A stretch of 64,000 nt of DNA from assembly GCA_050633265.1 (NCBI GenBank), contig JBOEGE010000004.1:372001-436000 (forward strand). The letters are read 5' to 3'. The position numbers and the translations under genes are program-made. This stretch comes from JBLHZY01 sp050633265 (lineage in GTDB: Bacteria > Pseudomonadota > Alphaproteobacteria > Rhodobacterales > Rhodobacteraceae). Below the pieces are notes generated by a model, which was not told the DNA's origin, did not search any database, and saw only the letters and a program-made list of their open reading frames with translations. Below, piece after piece: positions 51,781 through 58,648 of the stretch (positions are counted from its first letter, which is position 1; every line of letters begins with the position of its first letter).

Positions 51781-53163
51781 TTATCCTTCGGTCGCTGCTT
51801 TTTGCACCAAAGATGTGACAATTGCTTGAAAGTCTTTTTCTAAGTAGTCGCGTGCTTTGAACAAAAGCAGCGGAATGGGGCTGGCGGGTTCGCTTCTGCG
51901 ATAAAAATCCTCGACCCCGCGAATGGCGCGGGCAACATCGGCGCGGCTTTCAACCGGCGCTGCGGGTTCGGGGGCTGTTGTATCTTCTGGCGCGCGGCGG
52001 GCTTCGCCGGTTAGGGCGCGCATGCGGTCCATCGAGATGGCAAAGCCCGTTTCGGGGCCAAAATCAATCACGGCGCGCGGCGCATCGGCAGGCAGCAGCG
52101 TTTCAATTGCCTCAACGAGCGGTTTGCCGATCAGCAGGCGCGCCTGCGTTGCGAGGATCAGCGCAGCAGAGGCGGGTTCGTTGGCGCTGAAATAGGTCTC
52201 AACAGCTTCAAGCGTGGCGCGTGCGGCGGAATGGCTTGTGATGCCGATGCCATCGGTGGGCAGCGGCGCGGATGCAGCGGCGCCAGGCGCATCGGCACTT
52301 GCGCCGGGCGTTGCCCCATCCGCAGGCGCGCCTGTATCCGCGTTTTGTGCGGTCGCTGTGTCATCCGCTTGCGGGGCGCCTTCTCCATCAGACCAAAGCG
52401 GCAGATCAGAGCGGCCATTGCGGATCAGGGATTGAACCTCGGTGATCGCTTCAAAGCTGCGCGAAATGGCCGGGGTAAAGGGCCCGCTTTCATTGGCCAT
52501 ACAGGCGCTTTTGATCCGGCTCAGAGCAAGGGCGCATTCGCTCAAAAGCCCGTGCGCGCGATCAACGGCTTCGCGATTTGAGGGCGAGCCGATCGTCGAG
52601 GTGATCGAGGCGGCGTTGATGCCCTCTTCGCCTTTGCGCGGTTTGGATTGATCCGTGGCCACAAGATAGCGGCGATAGGTGCTATCCCCAAGGCCAGCGA
52701 GATCGACATATTGCAGCGGAATACAGATCGTTACCGTATTGCCCAACTCATCCAGCGCGGCGCGGCGATCTGCGGGGCCATCGGCTGTTGAGGGGTGGGC
52801 TTGGCTTGGGAAAGCTTCGATCAGATCGGCAATGCCGGTTAAGGCATCGCGCAGGCCCTCAAGATTTCCCGAGAGGATTTCAAACCGCGCCAAAAGGGAA
52901 AGGAGCCGAATGTCGCGGCTGCGCTTGAGCAGGCCTTCGATCTTTTTGCGCTCGGTTTTGATGTCGATGGATTCTGGATCAAAGAGCGTTCCGGGGGCGA
53001 AAGTATCATCGGCGCTTTCAATACCGGGAATGAAATACCGTTCTGGCATGCGCGATTCCGCTTCGAAGTAATAGTCGATGAAATTCTCATCGTCTGTTGC
53101 TTCGAGATCGGGGCCGCAGGGGGCCTCATCCGAAATCGGATCAGTGAGCCAGTCCAAGTTCAT
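51781..53163 (-). CDS. tssA: T6SS protein TssA (ImpA-type)
   Basis: TssA caps or primes tube and sheath assembly at the baseplate. The 460-residue protein has the ImpA N-terminal domain (PISDEAPCGPDLEATDDENF, then LLKRSRDIRLLSLLARFEI and LIEAFPSQAHPS), an Ala/Pro/Thr-rich linker (about 265-310) and a C-terminal helical domain (ARATLEAVETYFSANEPASAALILATQARLLIGKPLVE). It is on the same strand as tssB, 99 bases upstream. The 177 bases before its start probably hold its promoter. Confidence 0.93.
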   Translation of the reverse strand: MNLDWLTDPISDEAPCGPDLEATDDENFIDYYFEAESRMPERYFIPGIESADDTFAPGTLFDPESIDIKTERKKIEGLLKRSRDIRLLSLLARFEILSGNLEGLRDALTGIADLIEAFPSQAHPSTADGPADRRAALDELGNTVTICIPLQYVDLAGLGDSTYRRYLVATDQSKPRKGEEGINAASITSTIGSPSNREAVDRAHGLLSECALALSRIKSACMANESGPFTPAISRSFEAITEVQSLIRNGRSDLPLWSDGEGAPQADDTATAQNADTGAPADGATPGASADAPGAAASAPLPTDGIGITSHSAARATLEAVETYFSANEPASAALILATQARLLIGKPLVEAIETLLPADAPRAVIDFGPETGFAISMDRMRALTGEARRAPEDTTAPEPAAPVESRADVARAIRGVEDFYRRSEPASPIPLLLFKARDYLEKDFQAIVTSLVQKAATEG

Positions 53164-53340
53164 TCAAACACGTCCTTGTGCGCGCGAAATTGCGGCAAAA
53201 CAGGCGGCGCGAGGCACTGTGAAATAATGATCAAACTCGCGCGCAGTCTTGGCAGACATTAAATTCGTATCTCTTCAATCGTTAATTGCAGTGACTATGG
53301 CGCGTTCCGCCACGGCAAGCAAGTGTTCAGTCAGGGGGAA

Positions 53341-54750
53341 TTATTGGCGCGCGTTCGCAATTGCGGCGGCGTAAGCTTCTGCAAAATGGGCGAGAAATAC
53401 ATCAAGCATCCCGTTTTCATGGGGTTCGACCTTGGCATCCCAACGTTCAACGAATGTTTCCCAGGCTTTACCTTTGCGCCCAGCCCCCAAAAGCCCTGAT
53501 CCGCTTTTCTCTTCAATGGCTTCGGGGGAGATATCCATCAGAAGTTTGGCCAGGGCGGGCTGGATCGCGGCGAAAACGGCGCTTTGGTGCAGGCGCACAT
53601 CGCCAAAGGCTTCGGCCAGTCCATCCGCGCCGTGCATAAAGCCATCTTTGGGCTGAAGAAACATCGCCGTCAGGGCTTGATCCGGGGTTGGCAGAAATTT
53701 CAGCGGGTTGTTGGCGGTTGCGCCCATCATCGTGCGATCGCCGCTTTTGGTGAATTGTTTGGCGGAGGCGCGGTCTTGCAGCAGGGCCATCAGCTCTTGT
53801 GTGGCGACGCGCAATGTGCGGCCCAATTCGCGCGCCATGGCAATGCTGTCTGCGCTATTGGCCAGATCGGGCGAAAGACCCGCGCCTTCGCAAAACGCGC
53901 GCGCAAAGGCGGCCGGATCGCCAGCAGAGGCCAGCGGCGCCGCGGCTGGGGCCGGGGCAGGCGCTTGAAAAGGCTGTGCTGGCGCCATGCCGGGGGCTGC
54001 GGGTTGAGGGGGTTCGGGCTGCGGGGCGGCGGATGGGCCGGCTGGCGGTGCGCCAAAGGGCGAGGCGCTCGGTGCTTGGCCGGGGGGCGATTGCAGGGGT
54101 GCGGCGGGCGGTGTTTGAGCGGGGCCGGGAATATGGGTATGCGCGCCAAAGGGGCTTGCGCCCGCGTCCGCAGGCATATGCGGCGCAGCTTGTGGGGCTG
54201 GATCGGGCGCGCGCGGCGGCATCGGGGGCGGCGCGATTGGATCAGGATTGACGATGAATTCCGAAGAGAAGTCCTCAAAGGCGCTGTGATCCGCGCGCGG
54301 TGAGGGATCAATCGGTGCGTGGCTTGATGGGCCAAGCGACCAAGGATCCGCATCGCCGCCGCCCAAGGGGGCTTGCGCGGCTGGGCTTGGGGCGGGTTGA
54401 AAGGCGCTTGGGGCCGGTGCGCTTGCTGGCATGCTGCCGCCAAGCGAGGCCACAACGATATAATGCCCGACCTGAAAGCGATCATTGTCGGCAATCTGAT
54501 GTGGGCCTTGCAGGCGGTAAGGCTGGCCTTTGAGAAAGATGCCATTGGTTGAGACATCCGTAAGAAAATAGGCGCCGTTGGAAAAGGCGACTTCAAAGTG
54601 GCGGGTTGAGATATGGCGGCCCGGATCGGGCAGCACCCAATCCATCGTGCCCCCCCGCCCTGCGGTCAGCCCGGCGCCTTGCACCGTTATCTGAGCGGGC
54701 CCGCCGTCTTCGAGCACATCATAGTTTTCAATTTTGAGCGTCAAAGTCAT
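53341..54750 (-). CDS. tagH: T6SS-associated FHA-domain protein TagH
   Basis: This Fha-type protein reads threonine phosphorylation in T6SS activation. The 469 residues comprise an FHA domain (about 1-105; AGRGGTMDWVLPDPGRHISTRHFEV and DVSTNGIFL give the Gly-Arg, Ser/Thr-Arg-His and Asn-Gly positions), a long Pro/Ala-rich linker (about 115-275) and a C-terminal helical domain (about 280-469). I use ATG at 54750, since the 21-base extension would begin with TTG and adds nothing family-like. Likely ligands are phosphorylated TssL or PpkA, whose D-x-T-V motifs are described there. It precedes tssA by 177 bases. Confidence 0.93.
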   Translation of the reverse strand: MTLTLKIENYDVLEDGGPAQITVQGAGLTAGRGGTMDWVLPDPGRHISTRHFEVAFSNGAYFLTDVSTNGIFLKGQPYRLQGPHQIADNDRFQVGHYIVVASLGGSMPASAPAPSAFQPAPSPAAQAPLGGGDADPWSLGPSSHAPIDPSPRADHSAFEDFSSEFIVNPDPIAPPPMPPRAPDPAPQAAPHMPADAGASPFGAHTHIPGPAQTPPAAPLQSPPGQAPSASPFGAPPAGPSAAPQPEPPQPAAPGMAPAQPFQAPAPAPAAAPLASAGDPAAFARAFCEGAGLSPDLANSADSIAMARELGRTLRVATQELMALLQDRASAKQFTKSGDRTMMGATANNPLKFLPTPDQALTAMFLQPKDGFMHGADGLAEAFGDVRLHQSAVFAAIQPALAKLLMDISPEAIEEKSGSGLLGAGRKGKAWETFVERWDAKVEPHENGMLDVFLAHFAEAYAAAIANARQ

Positions 54751-54810
54751 GGCGAGGGAATCTCTTCGCAACCGGAGGGTGTTAGGAATTATATGGGGCG
54801 CTGGCGCAGG

Positions 54811-55413
54811 TTAGTAAACCCTGACAAGCGCCTCGGCCATATCAATGAAGCGGGCCAGAAAGACCGAGCGGCGCGACAGATCGGCGCGCGCAAGGCAGGA
54901 GAGGATGCTTGAATTGATCGAGCGCGGCGCGCGGTGAAGCGGCACAGGCGCAGGATCGTTGGGCGCAATTGAGCCGCCGGACCAGCCCACCGCAAGAGCA
55001 AGCAAAACCGCCGGTGAGCGGGTCGGTGCCCAAAGCGCTTCGCGCATCAGGTAGTGGCGGTTATAGGTGCTCGGGTCTTTCACCCAATGCATCACCCCTT
55101 CCATCATATCGCGATCAGCACCGTTTAGGTAATCGGGCATGGTGCGCAGGCATTCATGGCCCCACCAGATTGCCGTTTGGGGCGCGAGGGCAAAGGCGGG
55201 AAAGGTCACGGCCTCTTCGGGCGTTGTGCCTGAGCGCAGACGAATCAAGTAGCTGAAAGCATCTTCGCCCAGGGTTGGCCGCTGCTGGGTCAGCTCTGCG
55301 ATTTGCGGGATCGCGGCGTAAAGATCGGCGGGCGTATCAAAGCGGGTGTTGCCTGCTGGGGGGCGGGTTTTTTCGGTGTCGATGGTTTTGTCATTGCCGG
55401 GCGGGAAATTCAT
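54811..55413 (-). CDS. T6SS-linked protein of unknown function (DUF6931-like)
   Basis: A 200-residue soluble protein without signal peptide or membrane segment. Its body is helical, with conserved-looking aromatic and His-rich stretches (QTAIWWGHECLR, MEGVMHWVKDPS, ALAVGWSGGSIAP). From memory it resembles a family of unknown function found beside T6SS genes (DUF6931); I cannot verify this. It is the first gene of the minus-strand block, 60 bases upstream of tagH, so it is probably co-expressed with the FHA protein. The start ATG at 55413 gives the full frame. Confidence 0.75.
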   Translation of the reverse strand: MNFPPGNDKTIDTEKTRPPAGNTRFDTPADLYAAIPQIAELTQQRPTLGEDAFSYLIRLRSGTTPEEAVTFPAFALAPQTAIWWGHECLRTMPDYLNGADRDMMEGVMHWVKDPSTYNRHYLMREALWAPTRSPAVLLALAVGWSGGSIAPNDPAPVPLHRAPRSINSSILSCLARADLSRRSVFLARFIDMAEALVRVY

Positions 55414-55612
55414 CGCAGCACCGCCTTGCTCAACAGCAAAGAGCTGTGGGGCCTGCCTATATTTGCGCTTTGATGGTTACCTAAGGTCATAGGGTAGGTT
55501 CACGTTTCATCAGCGGCGCGTCAAGCTGCATCGCTTTGGGCGCGTGTTTTGGGAGGCAAAAAGAAGCAAAACGTCCGTAGGCCATGGGCGGCATCCCGTA
55601 TGGTGAGCGGAT

Positions 55613-56212
55613 TTATTCTTTTGACATGCGCGCGGCATTGGCGGCTTTGAGCGCGTTTAACCCTTGGCTGGCCCCAGCGAAATTGACCTGAAACAGCAAG
55701 TCTTGTGCATTGCGATTGGGTTTATAGCCGGCAATCACCGCCTCTGCGGTTTCAAGCGCTTGGATCGTCGTAAGGGGAATTTCGGCCAGCGCCTCACAAA
55801 GTGCGGCTGAGCAATTTTGCCAAGTAAAATCAATGCGCTCTTCGCTGGCGCGGTCTTTCATCGCAAAACCCGTGGGCAGGAAGACTCCATTTGGCACGCG
55901 CGCAATCACATAAGAGACAGTGAAATCCGGGTTCCAGAAGGCAAGAAACTCCGCAATTCCGGCTTTGTCTTCGGTGCGGATGATCTTTTGGGTGAGATAG
56001 CAAACGGTTTCACCAACAGCCAAAGCATCACAGCGCACCAGCCATTGGCCAACGCGGGCCCCATTTGCGATGCGGCTTGGGGTCTCTTGCGAGGGTGTGG
56101 TTTGGGTGTTGGTTTCTGTGTTGGATTGGGCCAATGTTGGCAAGGACAAAAAGCCCGTGGTGCCGATGGTGGCGCAAATTGCCAAAGCGGCGGCGATCGT
56201 TACGCGTTTCAT
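55613..56212 (-). CDS. IalB-family periplasmic protein
   Basis: A 199-residue protein with a signal peptide (RVTIAAALAICATIGTTGFLS, cleavage near LAQS) and an invasion-associated locus B type domain. Family features are GQWLVRCD, ETVCYLTQKI and paired Cys in FTWQNCSAALCEAL. Such proteins are common in alphaproteobacteria, often in several copies, and the molecular role is unclear. It is separated from the T6SS block by 199 bases and is divergent from the formate dehydrogenase operon. A hairpin lies in its leader. Confidence 0.9.
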   Translation of the reverse strand: MKRVTIAAALAICATIGTTGFLSLPTLAQSNTETNTQTTPSQETPSRIANGARVGQWLVRCDALAVGETVCYLTQKIIRTEDKAGIAEFLAFWNPDFTVSYVIARVPNGVFLPTGFAMKDRASEERIDFTWQNCSAALCEALAEIPLTTIQALETAEAVIAGYKPNRNAQDLLFQVNFAGASQGLNALKAANAARMSKE

Positions 56213-56229
56213 AAATCATTCCTATCGTG

Positions 56230-56253
56230 GCGCTGAAATTGCAGCGCTTTTTT
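56230..56253 (+). terminator. Hairpin with T run in the ialB-fdsG divergent region
   Basis: GCGCTG and CAGCGC form a perfect six-pair stem around AAATTG, followed on the plus strand by six T. No plus-strand gene ends here, so it could stop antisense transcripts from the IalB gene, or act as a 5' stem in that gene's mRNA (about 18 bases before its start). Confidence 0.45.
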
Positions 56254-56468
56254 GCGAGTCCCTGTTGGGGCGCATCTTCGCACAGCCCATAGCGGGCTTG
56301 CAACGCTTATGCACCGCGCCGCGCCCTTGGCATGAAAAGGGTCGCTTGAAGCGGCAATACCGGCGCGTTTGGGCGGCCCTTAATTGCCAGCGCGCGGATT
56401 ATTGAATTGAAACCATGCCCCAAGGCAGGCACCAATAGAGAGAGCAATGCAGTTCGGGAGGAGTGCGC

Positions 56469-56936
56469 ATGAGCGGTTTGTCATGGGCTGGCGAGATCGA
56501 TCAGATTATCGCAGAGCATAAGGGCCTTGAGGGGCCTTTGTTGCCGATCCTGCATGCGGTTCAGGCGGCGCTTGGTTATATCCCGCAAGAGGCCTTGCCC
56601 CAGATCGCCGCCGCTCTTGGGATAACCCGGGCCGAGGCGCATGGCGTTGCCTCTTTCTATCATGATTTTCGCGAGGCTCCTGCGGGCAAGCACATTGTGC
56701 GCCTGTGCCGGGCCGAAGCTTGCCAAGCTGTTGGCGCGGATGCTTTGGCCGATAAAGCACGTGCACGTTTGGGCGTGGAATGGCACGGAACAACCGCCAA
56801 TGGTGCTGTCACTTTGGAGCCTGCGTTTTGTTTGGGGCTTTGTGCGTGCGGGCCTGCGGCGCTTGTGGATGGGCAGCCTGTGGGGCGTTTGGACGAGGCC
56901 GCATTGGAGGCGCTTTTGGCGGAGTGCGGCGCATGA
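56469..56936 (+). CDS. fdsG: NAD-dependent formate dehydrogenase gamma subunit
   Basis: FdsG is the NuoE-like [2Fe-2S] subunit of the soluble molybdenum formate dehydrogenase, passing electrons between the diaphorase and catalytic parts. The 155-residue protein has LLPILHAVQAALGYIPQEAL, GVASFYHDFREAP and the cluster Cys in CRAEACQ and CLGLCACGPA. The ATG at 56469 follows GGGAGGAG. It overlaps fdsB by four bases (ATGA), starting the operon fdsG-fdsB-DUF4287-fdsA-fdhD-fdsD. Confidence 0.95.
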   Translation: MSGLSWAGEIDQIIAEHKGLEGPLLPILHAVQAALGYIPQEALPQIAAALGITRAEAHGVASFYHDFREAPAGKHIVRLCRAEACQAVGADALADKARARLGVEWHGTTANGAVTLEPAFCLGLCACGPAALVDGQPVGRLDEAALEALLAECGA

Positions 56937-58447
56937 AGATTTATGTCCCCCGTGATGCGGCAGCGCGCGCGCTTGGCAGTGATGCGGTTGCGGCGGCCGT
57001 TGTGGCGGCTGCGCCCGAGGCGAAACTGGTGCGCAATGGCTCGCGCGGCATGATCTGGCTTGAGCCGCTGGTTGAGATCGAAACGGGCACGGGGCGCAGC
57101 GCCTTTGGCCCTGTTACGGCTGCGGATATTCCCGCGATCCTTGCTGATCCAAAGGGGCATCCGCTTGCCCTTGGCCCGGTTGAAGACATCCCTTTCTTCG
57201 CCGCTCAAACCCGGCTGACCTTCGCGCGCTGCGGGCTGATTGATCCGCTCTCGATGGAGGATTACGAGGCGCATGGCGGGCTTGCTGGCCTGCGCGCGGC
57301 ATTGGATGCGCCAAGCGACATTGTGCAAATCGTCACCGATAGCGGGTTGCGCGGGCGTGGCGGCGCGGGCTTTCCAACGGGGATCAAATGGCGCACGGTT
57401 GCCGGGGCGAAAGCCGATCAGAAATACATCATCTGCAATGCCGATGAGGGCGATAGCGGCACTTTTGCAGATAGGATGCTGATGGAGGGCGATCCGTTTT
57501 GCCTCATTGAAGGCATGGTGATTGCAGGCCTCGCTGTTGGTGCCACGCGGGGCTATGTTTACCTGCGTTCGGAATACCCGGATGCGATTGCGGTGATGAA
57601 TGAAGCGGTCGAGATCGCGCGCGCCTCTGGGCTTTTGGGGCCACAGGTTCTCGGCTCGGATCATGCCTTTGAGATGGAAATCCGGGTTGGCGCGGGCGCT
57701 TATGTTTGCGGCGAAGAAACCTCTCTTTTGAACTCGCTCGAGGGCAAACGCGGCGTTGTGCGCGCCAAGCCGCCGCTGCCTGCGCTTGAGGGGTTCTTGG
57801 GCAAGCCGACTGTGGTCAATAATGTGATCTCGCTGGCCTCTGTTCCGGTGATCATGGCGCAGGGGGCTGCGGCCTATGCAGCCCTCGGGCTTGGCCGTTC
57901 GCGCGGCACGATCCCGATCCAGATCGCGGGCAATGTCGCGCATGGCGGGTTGTTTGAGGCGGGCTTCGGGATGAGCCTTGGCGCGCTTGTTGATGATATC
58001 GCGGGCGGTACTGCTTCGGGGCGGCCGGTCAAGGCGGTTCAGGTCGGTGGGCCGCTGGGCGCCTATTTCCCACGGGCGAAATTCGATGTGCCGTTTGGCT
58101 ATGAGGAATTTGATAGCGCGGGCGGGTTGATCGGCCACGCTGGCATCACTGTTTTTGACGATAGCGCAGACATGCTCGTACAGGCGCGCTTTGCGATGGA
58201 ATTCTGCGCGATTGAGAGCTGCGGGAAATGTACGCCTTGCCGCATTGGCGCGGTGCGCGGCACAGAGACGCTGGATCGGATTGCTGCGGGCGCTGTGGGC
58301 GAAATTCCTTTGCTTGAGGATTTGTGCAATACGATGAAATTCGGATCGCTCTGTGCGCTGGGCGGCTTTACGCCCTATCCGGTGATGTCCGCGCTTGAGC
58401 ATTTTCCGCAAGACTTTGAGCGCCCTGCCAAGGAGGCCGCAGAATGA
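56933..58447 (+). CDS. fdsB: NAD-dependent formate dehydrogenase beta subunit
   Basis: FdsB is the NuoF-like diaphorase subunit that binds FMN and NAD and holds one [4Fe-4S] cluster. The 504-residue protein has a short thioredoxin-like N-terminal domain, GRGGAGFPTGIKW (NAD/FMN site), CNADEGDSGTFADR, and the cluster motif ESCGKCTPCRIG near residue 425. The ATG at 56933 overlaps the fdsG stop. The following gene overlaps its stop and encodes a small DUF4287 protein, an extra in this operon. Confidence 0.95.
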   Translation: MKIYVPRDAAARALGSDAVAAAVVAAAPEAKLVRNGSRGMIWLEPLVEIETGTGRSAFGPVTAADIPAILADPKGHPLALGPVEDIPFFAAQTRLTFARCGLIDPLSMEDYEAHGGLAGLRAALDAPSDIVQIVTDSGLRGRGGAGFPTGIKWRTVAGAKADQKYIICNADEGDSGTFADRMLMEGDPFCLIEGMVIAGLAVGATRGYVYLRSEYPDAIAVMNEAVEIARASGLLGPQVLGSDHAFEMEIRVGAGAYVCGEETSLLNSLEGKRGVVRAKPPLPALEGFLGKPTVVNNVISLASVPVIMAQGAAAYAALGLGRSRGTIPIQIAGNVAHGGLFEAGFGMSLGALVDDIAGGTASGRPVKAVQVGGPLGAYFPRAKFDVPFGYEEFDSAGGLIGHAGITVFDDSADMLVQARFAMEFCAIESCGKCTPCRIGAVRGTETLDRIAAGAVGEIPLLEDLCNTMKFGSLCALGGFTPYPVMSALEHFPQDFERPAKEAAE

Positions 58448-58647
58448 GTGACAAAGTTAAAGGGCCTGCATCCTACTTCCCTTCGATTGAGCAGAAATAC
58501 GGCAAACCGATCGGCTTTTGGCTTGATCTGGTGCAGAGCAAATCTGAGATGAAACATATGGACATTGTGAATTGGCTGAAGGCCGAACATGGGCTGGGCC
58601 ACGGCCACGCAAACGCCATCGTTGCCCATCAAAAGGCGAGGGGCTGA
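58444..58647 (+). CDS. DUF4287-family small protein inside the fds operon
   Basis: A 67-residue protein matching the DUF4287 pattern: YFPSIEQKYGKPIGFWLDLVQSK, then MDIVNWLKAEHGLGHGHANAIV. Such domains occur alone or in small soluble proteins of unknown role. The start overlaps the fdsB stop (ATGA), and fdsA starts one base after its stop, so it is translated as part of the operon. In the classical fds order, fdsA follows fdsB directly. A regulatory or assembly role for the dehydrogenase is only a guess from position. Confidence 0.88.
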   Translation: MSDKVKGPASYFPSIEQKYGKPIGFWLDLVQSKSEMKHMDIVNWLKAEHGLGHGHANAIVAHQKARG

Positions 58648-58648
58648 T

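Noticed and set aside
23132..55413. T6SS locus as a recently acquired island
   Set aside because: No integrase, tRNA boundary, insertion sequence or visible codon-use change was found at either end, so recent transfer cannot be supported from the sequence.
56660..58411. 583-codon open frame on the minus strand
   Set aside because: It lies fully antisense to fdsB and fdsG, which have complete family motifs, and its translation is rich in Arg, His and Ala with no domain. It is a composition artefact.
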